The notes beneath the pieces are model-generated. The model saw only the letters and a program-made list of their open reading frames with translations. It had not been told where the DNA came from and made no database searches. Made by a program: the position numbers and the translations under genes. Positions 8,752-16,418 of a DNA stretch of 64,000 bases are shown here, piece after piece. This DNA is from Aeromicrobium sp. IC_218 (GTDB lineage: Bacteria; Actinomycetota; Actinomycetes; Propionibacteriales; Nocardioidaceae): positions 62,001-126,000 of the forward strand of contig NZ_SJXM01000005.1 in the NCBI RefSeq assembly GCF_004336805.1, written 5' to 3'. Position 1 is the first letter of the stretch; each line of letters starts with the position of its first letter.

Positions 8752-9270
8752 TTAGTGCGTCAACCGTGTCGCGGAGTGGAGGACACGGCGCATCTCGCAG
8801 CGGTCGAGGCTGACGTCGCCGCGGTGCACCGTCTCACGGGCGACGACCTCGAACCCGTGACGGGCGAACACCGGCTCGGCCACGAGGCTGGCGTGCGTGG
8901 TGAGCGTCGCGAGGCCGGCTCGGCGAGCCTCGGCGAGGACGCGGTCGAGCAGCGCGCCGGCGACGCCGCGGCGGGCGGCGGCGGGATGGACGAAGAGCCG
9001 GTCGACGTACCCGCGGTCGTCCACGTCGCTGAAGCCGGCCACCCGCCCGTCGAGCTCGGCCACGAAGGTGCGGACGGCCCGCCGCGCCTCGTCCCACGCG
9101 CCGAGCGAGGGCGGGGTGCCGATCCAGGCCTGCACCTGCTCGGCGGTGTAGCGGGCCAGCGCCGTCCGCGTGATCGCCAGCGTGAACGTCTCGAGCGTCG
9201 CCGCCGCGTCGGCGGGCTCGTAGGGGCGCACGTGGACGCCGTCGGGCTCGGGAAGGGGCACGCGGGTCAT
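8752..9270 (-). CDS. GNAT family N-acetyltransferase
   Basis: Predicted acetyl-CoA-dependent acetyltransferase of 172 residues. The acetyl-CoA-binding motif A is visible as VDRLFVHPAAARRGVAGALLDRVLAEA (about residues 88-114), with the R-x-x-G-x-A loop, followed by a C-terminal HGFEVVARET strand typical of YafP/ElaA-like GNATs. The substrate is unknown. The ATG at 9270 overlaps the stop of the 142-residue gene by four bases. It ends 25 bases before tetR, so its transcript may run into the tetR operon. Confidence 0.82.
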   Translation of the reverse strand: MTRVPLPEPDGVHVRPYEPADAAATLETFTLAITRTALARYTAEQVQAWIGTPPSLGAWDEARRAVRTFVAELDGRVAGFSDVDDRGYVDRLFVHPAAARRGVAGALLDRVLAEARRAGLATLTTHASLVAEPVFARHGFEVVARETVHRGDVSLDRCEMRRVLHSATRLTH

Positions 9271-9695
9271 CCCACCACGACGTCGCCGTACCGCTCGCCC
9301 AGCGACCCGCCGCCTGCGACGAACGACCGCGTGGACGCGTGCAGCGCCGCCGCCTCCGAGACCGACAGCGCGCGCCAGGACGCGGCCACGACCTGCACGA
9401 AGTAGCCGGCCGCCCCCTCCGCGACCTCGACCGGCAGGTCGACCTCGTGCTCGGCGTACAGGCCGACGAACTCGTCGACCAGCGTCAGGGACGCGGGCGA
9501 CCCGTCCAGGCCCTCTGCCCCCACGCCGGAGTCGCGCACGGAGACGACGAGGTCGTCGGCCCACTCGCGCGACGTCCACTCCGTCCGGGGCGGCCGGACC
9601 GTGCGGATCGACGGGTGGACGTGTTCGCGCTCGTCCTCGTCGTAGGCCTGGGTGAGCGCCGTGGCGATCCGGCGCAGGGTGGCGATGGCGTTCAT
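9267..9695 (-). CDS. conserved hypothetical protein, 142 aa
   Basis: Soluble protein with no signal peptide. It starts MNAIATLRRIATALTQAYDEDE and has an alternating helical pattern and a Gly-rich C-terminus (FVAGGGSLGERYGDVVVG). I do not recognise the family. It is translationally coupled to the GNAT gene through an ATGA overlap, suggesting the two work together. GGAAG lies ahead of the ATG. Confidence 0.65.
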   Translation of the reverse strand: MNAIATLRRIATALTQAYDEDEREHVHPSIRTVRPPRTEWTSREWADDLVVSVRDSGVGAEGLDGSPASLTLVDEFVGLYAEHEVDLPVEVAEGAAGYFVQVVAASWRALSVSEAAALHASTRSFVAGGGSLGERYGDVVVG

Positions 9696-9722
9696 GGTTC
9701 TTCCGTCCGCTCGGGCCGCGGT

Positions 9723-10172
9723 CTAGCGGCTCAGCTCGATGGTGAGGGTGTCGGCCGTGGGCGCGGCGACCTCGAAGGAGGTGTCGCCGGTCGTGCCGGT
9801 GAGCACGTCGCCGGAGCGCGTGGCCAGCCCGGCCAGGGCCGACTTGTAGCCGTCGAGCGCCTCGGCCGCGGCGTCGCCGTCGGTCAGGTAGCCGATCGTC
9901 TCGCGGACGCCGTCGGACTCCTGGAAGGCCTGGCACAGCGTGGCCTCGACCGGCGGCTCGGGCCAGCCCTCGGGCAGCATCGTCAGGTTGCCCAGGTCGG
10001 GCGTGCCCATGGCCTCGGGGAACGCGTCGAAGCAGGTGCGCTCCTGCGCGCCGCCACCCGACTGACCGGGCGCGGACGCCGTCGTGGCGTCCTCGGTCCC
10101 GCCGCACGCGCCGAGCGTGGCCAACAGCACCAGCGCGACGGCGGTGCGGGAGAAGGGACGGGTCGTGCGCAT
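9723..10172 (-). CDS. secreted lipoprotein, unknown function
   Basis: Predicted lipoprotein of 149 residues. It has an N-terminal basic-hydrophobic signal (MRTTRPFSRTAVALVLLATL) followed by lipobox LGAC, with the lipidated Cys about residue 24. The mature part contains a TCFDAFPEAMGTPDLGNLTMLPEGWPEPP segment and two Cys that could pair. GAGAGG lies 8 bases before the ATG at 10172, supporting an independent start. The same frame is, however, open upstream into a DUF3592-like coding region with no stop between them (see next entry). Confidence 0.7.
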   Translation of the reverse strand: MRTTRPFSRTAVALVLLATLGACGGTEDATTASAPGQSGGGAQERTCFDAFPEAMGTPDLGNLTMLPEGWPEPPVEATLCQAFQESDGVRETIGYLTDGDAAAEALDGYKSALAGLATRSGDVLTGTTGDTSFEVAAPTADTLTIELSR

Positions 10173-10763
10173 GGTGGAGCCTCTCGGTCGGGGCGCGCCG
10201 AGGACCGGCGGCCAGGGCTCCAGCGTGGCGAGACCGGCTTGCACGATGCTTGCAGCGCGGTGCAAGGCGCGGAGGCCTCGGTCAGGCGGTCGGCCCAGCG
10301 TCCGGCGGCCGCGCGCCCGGATCACGAGCAGGAGCGCGGCCAGTCCGATGAACGCCGCGCCCAGCACGCGCAGCACGAGCTCCAGCCGGCCGTCCGCGTC
10401 GGCCTCGTCGAGGAACGCGTCGGTGTTGTCCATCGCGTGCCATGGGTCGTCCCGGTCGTGGATGAGCGGGCGGGTGTCGCCCTCCTCCACGTCGTCGCAC
10501 ACGTGGTACGCCCGGTAGGTGTAGGTCTCGCCGCCGGCGGTGTAGGAGTACTCGGCGCACTGCACCTCGACCGTGCGCAGCGACCGGCGGGAGGCCCGTT
10601 CGGTGCGGTCGAACGGGAACGTGGCGGTGACCGTGCCGGTGGTCTCGACGCCGTCGCCCGCGCGCATCGCCCGCAGCTCGTCGGCCCGGTCGTCGGACGT
10701 GAGCCCGGACGTCAGCTCGGCGGTGCCGAGCAGCAGGAGGCCGAGCAGCAGGAGCCGGATCAC
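9723..10763 (-). CDS. DUF3592-like membrane protein whose frame reads into the lipoprotein
   Basis: From a GTG at 10763 the first about 155 residues form a coherent protein: signal/TM helix MIRLLLLGLLLLGTAEL, an extracellular beta-rich part with VEVQCAEYSYTAGGETYTYRAYHVCDD (DUF3592-like), and a second TM (VLRVLGAAFIGLAALLLVI). A minus-strand TAGGCT at 10775-10770 lies 6 bases before this GTG, a typical leaderless promoter here. After the TM there is no stop: the frame passes through Arg/Pro-rich, non-protein-like sequence into the lipoprotein signal peptide. Either a stop was lost and a fused chain is made, or the assembly has a small error. Both starts are plausible. Confidence 0.55.
   Translation of the reverse strand: MIRLLLLGLLLLGTAELTSGLTSDDRADELRAMRAGDGVETTGTVTATFPFDRTERASRRSLRTVEVQCAEYSYTAGGETYTYRAYHVCDDVEEGDTRPLIHDRDDPWHAMDNTDAFLDEADADGRLELVLRVLGAAFIGLAALLLVIRARGRRTLGRPPDRGLRALHRAASIVQAGLATLEPWPPVLGAPRPRGSTMRTTRPFSRTAVALVLLATLGACGGTEDATTASAPGQSGGGAQERTCFDAFPEAMGTPDLGNLTMLPEGWPEPPVEATLCQAFQESDGVRETIGYLTDGDAAAEALDGYKSALAGLATRSGDVLTGTTGDTSFEVAAPTADTLTIELSR
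10238..10266. promoter_or_regulatory. inverted repeat upstream of the lipoprotein start
   Basis: CTTGCAC (10238-10244) and GTGCAAG (10260-10266) form a 7-bp inverted repeat with a 15-base spacer that also holds TGCTTGCA. It lies 66 bases upstream of the lipoprotein ATG, inside the read-through frame, which argues that this stretch is really a regulatory intergenic region. Confidence 0.35.
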
Positions 10764-10769
10764 GCGCGG

Positions 10770-10775
10770 AGCCTA
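10770..10775 (-). promoter_or_regulatory. leaderless-type -10 box (TAGGCT), DUF3592 gene
   Basis: TAGGCT on the minus strand followed by 6 bases and the GTG at 10763; transcription would begin at or near the start codon. Confidence 0.55.
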
Positions 10776-10809
10776 TCCACGCACGCTCGCGGATGCGCGC
10801 GGATGCAGA

Positions 10810-10881
10810 GCCCCCGACAGGAGTCGAACCCGCGACATCCTTATTACAAGTAAGGCGCTCTACCAACTGAGCTACGGGGGC
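10810..10881 (-). tRNA. tRNA-Thr, anticodon UGU
   Basis: Full cloverleaf of 72 nt on the minus strand. The acceptor stem is GCCCCCG with CGGGGGC. The D arm is GCTC/GAGC, the anticodon stem CCTTA/TAAGG, and the loop CTTGTAA gives anticodon TGT. The T arm carries TTCGACT. It reads ACA threonine codons, rare in such GC-rich coding sequence. CCA is not encoded. Confidence 0.95.
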
Positions 10882-10957
10882 GTGCGGGTGGAACCCGCGC
10901 CGTCATCGTAGTGGAACCGGTCCGCACGAACCCCTCCCCGGCGAGCCCGCCTGCCCC

Positions 10958-10963
10958 TAGGGT
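10958..10963 (+). promoter_or_regulatory. leaderless-type -10 box (TAGGGT)
   Basis: TAGGGT is followed by 6 bases and the GTG at 10970. No ribosome-binding site exists, which supports this start. Confidence 0.6.
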
Positions 10964-10969
10964 GAGCGC

Positions 10970-12133
10970 GTGTCCGAGCCCTACGACCGTCTGCTGCGTG
11001 CCACCGCGGACCTGCCGACGCCCTGCGCGATCCTCGACGGGCCCGCCCTGGCGACCAACACCCACGACCTCGTCCGCCGGGCCGGCGGGGTCCCCGTGCG
11101 CGTGGCCTCGAAGTCCGTGCGCGTGCGCGACCTGCTCGACCGCACGCTCGCCCACGACGGCTTCGCCGGCCTCATGACGTACTCGCTGGCCGAGTCCGTC
11201 TGGCTGGCCGACCTGGGCCACGACGACCTGCTGCTCGCCTACCCGACGGCCGACGCCGCCGCGCTGCGCGACCTCGTCGCGTCCGAGCAGCGGCTCGCCG
11301 CCATCATGCTCATGGTCGACTCGCTGGAGCACCTCGACCTGCTCGACGCGCTCGTCGGCACCGACCACCCGCCGATCCGGCTGTGCCTGGACGTCGACTG
11401 CTCGCTGCGCGTCGGGCCGCTCCACCTGGGTGTGCGCCGCTCCCCCGTCCGCACCCCGGAGCAGGCGTCGGCGCTGGCCGCGGCGATCGCCGCCCGGCCG
11501 GGCTTCGAGCTCGTCGGCGTGATGTTCTACGACGCCCAGGTCGCCGGCCTCCCCGACACGTCCCCGGCCGTGCGGCTGGTCAAGAAGCGCTCCAACGACG
11601 ACCTCGCCGAGCGCCGTTCCGCGGTCGTGGCCGCCGTGCGCCGCCACGCCGACCTGGAGCTGGTGAACGCCGGCGGCACCGGCAGCCTCGAGGTCACCGG
11701 CACCGACCCGTCCATCACCGAGCTGACCGCCGGGTCGGGCCTGTTCATGCCGACGCTGTTCGACCGCTACGACGCGTTCCACGCGCGTCCGGCCGCGTAC
11801 TACGCGCTGTCGGTCGTCCGCCGCCCGGCCGACGACGTCGTCACCCTGTTCTCCGGCGGCTACACGGCCAGCGGCCCGGCGAAGGCGTCCCGCGCGCCGA
11901 GCCCGGTCTGGCCCGACGGGCTGTCGCTCATCGGCTCCGAGGGCGCCGGCGAGGTGCAGACGCCGGTCAAGGGCGCGGCCGCCCGCACGCTGCGCCTGGG
12001 CGACCGGGTGCTCATGCGCCACGCCAAGGCCGGCGAGATGTGCGAGCGCTTCGACCGGGTCGCCCTGGTCGACGCGGCCGGCGACGTCGAGCTGCTGCCC
12101 ACCTACCGCGGCGAGGGGAAGAACTTCGGATGA
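10970..12133 (+). CDS. PLP-dependent amino acid deaminase/aldolase (D-threonine aldolase-like)
   Basis: Fold-type III PLP enzyme of 387 residues, with an alanine-racemase-like N-terminal barrel and a C-terminal D-serine dehydratase-like domain. The PLP lysine lies in RVASKSVRVR (about residue 48). NAGGTGSLEVT is the phosphate-binding loop. The metal-binding C-terminal His/Cys pair appears in RVLMRHAKAGEMCERF. Known family members deaminate D-serine or cleave D-threonine. It is translationally coupled (ATGA) to the FAD oxidase downstream, a pairing I associate with other actinobacteria, so the product may feed that enzyme. The start is set by a leaderless -10 box. Confidence 0.82.
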   Translation: MSEPYDRLLRATADLPTPCAILDGPALATNTHDLVRRAGGVPVRVASKSVRVRDLLDRTLAHDGFAGLMTYSLAESVWLADLGHDDLLLAYPTADAAALRDLVASEQRLAAIMLMVDSLEHLDLLDALVGTDHPPIRLCLDVDCSLRVGPLHLGVRRSPVRTPEQASALAAAIAARPGFELVGVMFYDAQVAGLPDTSPAVRLVKKRSNDDLAERRSAVVAAVRRHADLELVNAGGTGSLEVTGTDPSITELTAGSGLFMPTLFDRYDAFHARPAAYYALSVVRRPADDVVTLFSGGYTASGPAKASRAPSPVWPDGLSLIGSEGAGEVQTPVKGAAARTLRLGDRVLMRHAKAGEMCERFDRVALVDAAGDVELLPTYRGEGKNFG

Positions 12134-13428
12134 GCACCACCTGGGTCAACTGGGGACGCAGCGCCGTCGCGCACCCGTCCGCCGTCCTGCGCCCGAGCAG
12201 CACCGAGGAGGTCGTCGAGCTCGTCCGCGAGGCCGCCGCCGTCGGCCGCCGGGTCAAGGCGGTCGGCAGCGGGCACTCGTTCACGTCCATCGCGGCCACC
12301 GACGGCGTCATGGTCGAGATGACCCGCATGACCCGCGTGCTGCACGCCGACGCCGCGACCGGCCGCGTCCGGGTCGAGGGCGGCCTGCCGTTGCGCGAGC
12401 TCAACCGCCTGCTGGACGCCCTCGGGCTCGCGCTGCCCAACCTGGGCGACATCGACCACCAGACCATCACCGGCGCCGTCTCCACCGGCACCCACGGCAC
12501 GGGCGGACGCCTGCACGGCATCAGCAAGGCCGTCGTCGGGGTGCGACTGGTCACCGGCACCGGCGAGGTGCTCGACCTGGCCGAGGGCGACGACCTGTTC
12601 GGCGCCGCCCGCGTCTCGCTCGGCGCCCTCGGCGTCGTCACCGAGGTCGTGCTGCAGTGCGTCCCGGCGTTCCTGCTGCACGCGCGCGAGGAGCCGATGG
12701 CCCTGGACGCGGTGTGGGAGGGGCTCGACGACCTCGTCGACGGCAACGACCACTTCGAGCTCTACTGGTGGCCGCACACCCGGCGCACCAGCACCAAGCG
12801 CAACAACCGCGTCCCGGCCGGCACCGAGCCGCGTCCGGTCTCCCGTGCCCGCCACCTGCTCGAGGACGAGGTGCTGAGCAACGGCGCGTTCGGCGCGATC
12901 TGCCGGGTCGGCACCGCGAAGCCGTCCTGGGTGCCGGCGATCAACCGGCTCAACGCCCGGGCCCTGTCGGCGCGCGAGTTCACCGACCGCTCGCACGAGG
13001 TGTTCTGCTCGCCGCGGCGCGTCCGGTTCCGCGAGATGGAGTACGCGGTGCCGCGCGAGGCCGTGCGCGACGTCGTCGAGGAGCTCGCCGCGTTCGTCGA
13101 CCGCAGCGGGCTCACGGTGAGCTTCCCGGTCGAGATCCGCTTCACCGCCGCCGACGACGTCTGGATGTCGACCGGGCACGAGCGCGACAACGCCTACGTG
13201 GCGGTGCACCAGTACGTGCAGCGTCCGTTCGCCGGATACTTCGCCGGGGCCGAGGACATCTTCACCGCCTACGAGGGACGTCCGCACTGGGGCAAGATCC
13301 ACACCCGCGACGCCGCCTACCTGGGCAAGCAGTACGCGCGCTTCGACGACTTCCTCGCCGCGCGCGACCGGCTCGACCCGGAGCGGACGTTCGCCAACGC
13401 CTACCTGGACCGGGTGCTCGGTCCCTGA
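12130..13428 (+). CDS. FAD-linked oxidase, D-arabinono-1,4-lactone/alditol oxidase family
   Basis: Flavoprotein of 432 residues in the VAO family. The N-terminal FAD-binding half includes RVKAVGSGHSFTSIAATDG (GHS His is the usual covalent FAD site) and a GAVSTGTHGTGG pyrophosphate loop (about residues 116-127). The C-terminal ALO domain ends with GRPHWGKIHT, the HWGK substrate motif. It oxidises a sugar alcohol or aldonolactone with O2 as acceptor in characterised members; the specificity here is open. Its ATG overlaps the stop of the PLP enzyme. A 24-bp hairpin follows 2 bases after the stop. Confidence 0.85.
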   Translation: MSTTWVNWGRSAVAHPSAVLRPSSTEEVVELVREAAAVGRRVKAVGSGHSFTSIAATDGVMVEMTRMTRVLHADAATGRVRVEGGLPLRELNRLLDALGLALPNLGDIDHQTITGAVSTGTHGTGGRLHGISKAVVGVRLVTGTGEVLDLAEGDDLFGAARVSLGALGVVTEVVLQCVPAFLLHAREEPMALDAVWEGLDDLVDGNDHFELYWWPHTRRTSTKRNNRVPAGTEPRPVSRARHLLEDEVLSNGAFGAICRVGTAKPSWVPAINRLNARALSAREFTDRSHEVFCSPRRVRFREMEYAVPREAVRDVVEELAAFVDRSGLTVSFPVEIRFTAADDVWMSTGHERDNAYVAVHQYVQRPFAGYFAGAEDIFTAYEGRPHWGKIHTRDAAYLGKQYARFDDFLAARDRLDPERTFANAYLDRVLGP

Positions 13429-13430
13429 CC

Positions 13431-13493
13431 CGCTGAGTGTGACGTTTCGGGGGTCGATCGACCCGATCCACCCCCGAAACGTCACACTCAGCG
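13431..13493. terminator. long perfect hairpin between convergent genes (AGTGTGACG family)
   Basis: 24-bp perfect stem (13431-13454 with 13470-13493) and a 15-base loop, far longer than a typical terminator. The arms carry GAGTGTGACGTTTCGG. A related but imperfect hairpin lies at 30027-30094. Placed between the FAD oxidase and metI, it probably ends both transcripts. Confidence 0.75.
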
Positions 13494-13518
13494 CGTCCCG
13501 GCACCGCGCGCGAGGTGC

Positions 13519-14190
13519 CTAGCGGCGGAGGAAGTGGCGGGCCAGGCGGTTGCCACCGAACTGCACGAGCTGGACGATCACGACGATGATCACCACGGCC
13601 GTCCACGTCACCACCGTGTCGAACTGGCGGTAGCCGTACTGCAGCGCGAAGCCACCGATGCCGTCGCCGCCGATGACCGAGGCGATCGCCTGCATGTCGA
13701 TGACGGCCACGAACGCGAACGTGTAGCCGAGCACCAGCGGGCCGAGGGCCTCGGGCAGGGCGACGGTGCGCAGGATCCGCAGGCGGCTGGCGCCCATCGA
13801 GCGGGCCGCCTCGATGACGCCCGGCTGCACCGTCACGAGGTTCTGCTCGACGATGCGCGCGATGGCGAACATCGAGCCGACCACCATGGCGAAGACCAGC
13901 GCCCGGTTGCCGATGCCGGTGCCGACCACGGCCCTCGCCGCCGGCTGCACGGCGGCGATGAGGATGACGAACGGGATCGGCCGGAAGAAGTTGACCAGGA
14001 CGTTCAGCACGGCGCTGACGACCTTGTTCTGGTACAGCCCGCCGGGACGGCTGACGTAGAGGCCGACGCCGAGCAGCAGGCCGAGCAGGCCGCCGATCAG
14101 CATGACCAGGGCGACGATCCACAGGGTCGAGACGGTGTTCTGCCACACCAGGTCCCACAGCTCGGGCAGGCGGGTCTCGCGCGTGCTCAT
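13519..14190 (-). CDS. metI: methionine ABC transporter permease MetI
   Basis: Integral membrane permease of 223 residues with about five helices. The binding-protein-dependent transport (EAA) loop is visible as GVIEAARSMGASRLRILRTVALPEALG (about residues 125-150), which docks on MetN. The N-terminus ELWDLVWQNTVSTLWIVALVMLIGG and the TFAFVAVIDMQAIASVIGGDGIGGFALQYGY segment are typical of MetI. Its ATG overlaps the metN stop (ATGA). It is the last gene of metQ-metN-metI. Confidence 0.92.
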   Translation of the reverse strand: MSTRETRLPELWDLVWQNTVSTLWIVALVMLIGGLLGLLLGVGLYVSRPGGLYQNKVVSAVLNVLVNFFRPIPFVILIAAVQPAARAVVGTGIGNRALVFAMVVGSMFAIARIVEQNLVTVQPGVIEAARSMGASRLRILRTVALPEALGPLVLGYTFAFVAVIDMQAIASVIGGDGIGGFALQYGYRQFDTVVTWTAVVIIVVIVQLVQFGGNRLARHFLRR

Positions 14191-15212
14191 GCCAGCTCCT
14201 CCGTCCGCACCAGGCGGCTCACGGCCGCCACCGCCTCCTGCACGCGCGCCGGCTCACCGGTGAGCGCGAGGGTCAGGTTGCCGAACGTCGCGCCCTGGAC
14301 GCGCTCGATGCCGCCGTGGACGAGCTCGAACCGGACGTCGCGGTCGAGCAGCTCGGCGAAGACCTGCGACTGGCCCGGGGACCCCTCGCGGAACTCGAGC
14401 GTGACGAGCCGGCGGTGACGCTGGCGCAGGTCGTCGAGCACCTCGCCCGCGGGCACGGTGTCGACCACGGTGCCCACGAACCGCTTGGTGACCGCGTGCT
14501 GCGGCTCGGCGAAGACGTCCTTGACCAGGCCGCGCTCCACGACCAGCCCGTCCTCCATCACCGCGACCTTGTTGGCGATGGAGCGCACGACGTCCATCTC
14601 GTGGGTGATGACCACGACGGTGATGCCCAGCTCGCGATTGACCCGGGCCAGCAGGTCCAGGACCTCCTGGGTGGTGTCGGGGTCGAGCGCGCTGGTGGCC
14701 TCGTCGGCGAGCAGCAGCTTGGGGCTCGTGGCGAGCGCGCGGGCGATGCCGACGCGCTGCTTCTGCCCGCCCGAGAGCTGCTCGGGGTACTGGTGCGCCT
14801 TGTCGGCCAGGCCGACGAAGTGCAGCAGCTCGCTGATCCGCTGCTGCTGCTCGGCGCGACCGACGCCGGCGACCTCGAGCGGGTAGGCCAGGTTGCCCCA
14901 GACCGTCCGCGAGTGCAGCAGGTTGAACTGCTGGAAGATCATGCCGATCCCGAGCCGGACGCGCTGCAGCTGACGCTCCTTGAGCCCGGTCAGCTCGACG
15001 CCGTCGACGGTCACGGAGCCCGAGGTGGCCGGCTCCAGCGCGTTGACCAGACGGACGAGGGTCGACTTGCCGGCGCCGGAGTAGCCGACGACGGCGTAGA
15101 TGTCGCCGGCCTCGACGTCCAGGTCGACGCCGCGGATCGCGTGCACCGGCTCCCCGCCGCGCTTGGCCGGCGGGTACTCCTTGCGCACGTCGCGTAGCTC
15201 GACGAGTGCCAC
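14187..15212 (-). CDS. metN: methionine ABC transporter ATP-binding protein MetN
   Basis: ATPase subunit of 341 residues. Walker A GYSGAGKST (about 43-51), Q-loop GMIFQQFNLL, signature LSGGQKQRVGIARAL, Walker B KLLLADEATSALD and the switch His in VVVITHEMDV are all present. A C-terminal NIL regulatory domain (about residues 260-341), which binds methionine and inhibits uptake, is also present. Coupled to metI. A GC-rich hairpin lies between metQ and this gene. Confidence 0.95.
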   Translation of the reverse strand: MALVELRDVRKEYPPAKRGGEPVHAIRGVDLDVEAGDIYAVVGYSGAGKSTLVRLVNALEPATSGSVTVDGVELTGLKERQLQRVRLGIGMIFQQFNLLHSRTVWGNLAYPLEVAGVGRAEQQQRISELLHFVGLADKAHQYPEQLSGGQKQRVGIARALATSPKLLLADEATSALDPDTTQEVLDLLARVNRELGITVVVITHEMDVVRSIANKVAVMEDGLVVERGLVKDVFAEPQHAVTKRFVGTVVDTVPAGEVLDDLRQRHRRLVTLEFREGSPGQSQVFAELLDRDVRFELVHGGIERVQGATFGNLTLALTGEPARVQEAVAAVSRLVRTEELA

Positions 15213-15242
15213 GTTCGTCCTCTCGGGGGTGGTGGAAGGACC

Positions 15243-15276
15243 GAGGGGGCGCGGCGCTCGTGGCGCCGCGCCCCTC
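15243..15276 (-). other. intercistronic hairpin between metQ and metN
   Basis: 10-bp GC stem GGCGCGGCGC (15248-15257) with GCGCCGCGCC (15263-15272), extended by a bulged outer stem to 15243/15276. It lies in the 82-base gap between metQ and metN. It could partly terminate or protect the metQ mRNA, giving more binding protein than ATPase. Inferred. Confidence 0.5.
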
Positions 15277-15294
15277 AGGTGTCGTGCGGGTGGA

Positions 15295-16221
15295 TCAGCC
15301 CTTGGCGCGGACGTCGGCCTCGACGTCGGCCAGGGTCTTGCTCAGCTCGTCCACGGGGGTGTCGACGATGACCGCCGTGCCGCCCGAGACCTCCTTGACG
15401 CCGTCGGTGACGGCCTTGGTGTCGTGGTAGATCTTCACGAGCTTCTTCAGCGTCGCGTTGTCCTTGTCCTCGGCGCGGACGGCGAAGATGTTGATGTACG
15501 GCGCCGCGGCCGGGTCGGACGCGTCGTCGGTCGCGATCGCGTCGTCGAAGCTCAGGCCGGCCTTCTCGACGAAGTCGTTGTTGATGATCGCGGCGGCCAC
15601 GTCGGGCAGCGAGGTGGGCGTCAGGTCGGCCTGCAGGGCCTTGACCTTCACCTTCGAGGAGGGCAGGACGTCGTCCAGCGTCGAGTACGGCGAGCCGCCG
15701 TCCTTGAGCTCGATGAGGCCGGCCGTCTGCAGCACGAGCAGGCCGCGGGCCTGGTTGGAGTCGTCGTCGGGCACGACGACGGTCTCGCCGGCCTTGATGT
15801 CCTCGACCGAGTCGTACTTCTCCGAGTACAGCGACAACGGGTAGATCGCCGTGGCGCCGATCGGCGTCAGGTCGTCGTCGTTGGCCACGTTGTACTCGGC
15901 CAGGTAGATGATGTGCTGGAACTGGTTGATGTCCAGCTCGCCCTCGCTGACCGCGGGGTTCGGCTGCGTGTAGTCGGCGAAGTCCTTGACCTCGAGGTCG
16001 ATGTCCTCCTTCGCGGCGGCGTCGACCAGCTCCTCCCAGTACGGGTCGCTGGCGCCGACGACGCCCAGCGTCACCTTCTCGGCGTCCCCGCCGGCGGCGG
16101 AGTCGTCGCCACGGGTGGCGAAGAAGACGATGGCGGCGATCACCAGGAGGGCGACGACGACCGCGGCGGCGACGATCGGGCCGCGGCGCTTGGGAGCCTC
16201 GATGAGGTTCGGCTCGGACAT
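15295..16221 (-). CDS. metQ: MetQ/NlpA family methionine-binding protein, membrane-anchored
   Basis: Substrate-binding subunit of 308 residues for MetNI. The NlpA fold is clear: KVTLGVVGASDPYWEELVDAA, NPAVSEGELDINQFQHIIYLAEYN, ETVVVPDDDSNQARGLLVLQTAGLI. It carries an N-terminal transmembrane anchor (VAAAVVVALLVIAAIVFF, about residues 16-33) after a cytoplasmic KRR. There is no lipobox cysteine, unlike the usual lipoprotein form. AAAGGA lies before the ATG. It heads the met operon. I looked for a SAM riboswitch in its leader and did not see one. Confidence 0.9.
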   Translation of the reverse strand: MSEPNLIEAPKRRGPIVAAAVVVALLVIAAIVFFATRGDDSAAGGDAEKVTLGVVGASDPYWEELVDAAAKEDIDLEVKDFADYTQPNPAVSEGELDINQFQHIIYLAEYNVANDDDLTPIGATAIYPLSLYSEKYDSVEDIKAGETVVVPDDDSNQARGLLVLQTAGLIELKDGGSPYSTLDDVLPSSKVKVKALQADLTPTSLPDVAAAIINNDFVEKAGLSFDDAIATDDASDPAAAPYINIFAVRAEDKDNATLKKLVKIYHDTKAVTDGVKEVSGGTAVIVDTPVDELSKTLADVEADVRAKG

Positions 16222-16331
16222 GACGTTCCTTTCGTGCGCGGCTCGTGACCGCAGGGGGAAGCGCGGCCGGTCGGGCCGCGGGGTCGAACTCGCAAGACCG
16301 TACGTTCGACTTCCGCCGAACCTCGGACGTG

Positions 16332-16346
16332 TCTCGCAGAGCGAGA
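16332..16346. promoter_or_regulatory. palindrome between divergent metQ and flavin reductase
   Basis: TCTCGC-AGA-GCGAGA, a perfect 6-bp inverted repeat with a 3-base centre, followed by GTCTC. It sits roughly midway in the 197-base divergent region. It is a candidate operator for one or both units; the regulator is unknown. Confidence 0.35.
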
Positions 16347-16418
16347 TGCGCGTCTCAGAACCGTTGCGCGTGCCGACGATGGGTGCATGACCTCGCGCCT
16401 CCGCCCGGAATCCCCGTC

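Noticed and set aside
4768-9405. 1545-codon open frame on the plus strand across the ALDH-fusion-TetR region
   Set aside because: Antisense shadow of genuine minus-strand genes with clear families. The translation is low-complexity (R/G/A/V-rich) with no recognisable domain, as is usual at this GC content.
10810-10881. tRNA as an integration site of a mobile element
   Set aside because: Adjacent genes are ordinary chromosomal genes; no integrase and no direct repeat of the tRNA 3' end were seen nearby.
16222-16418. SAM riboswitch upstream of metQ
   Set aside because: Searched on the minus strand for SAM-I/SAM-IV core patterns; none found. Only a TCTCGC-AGA-GCGAGA dyad is present.
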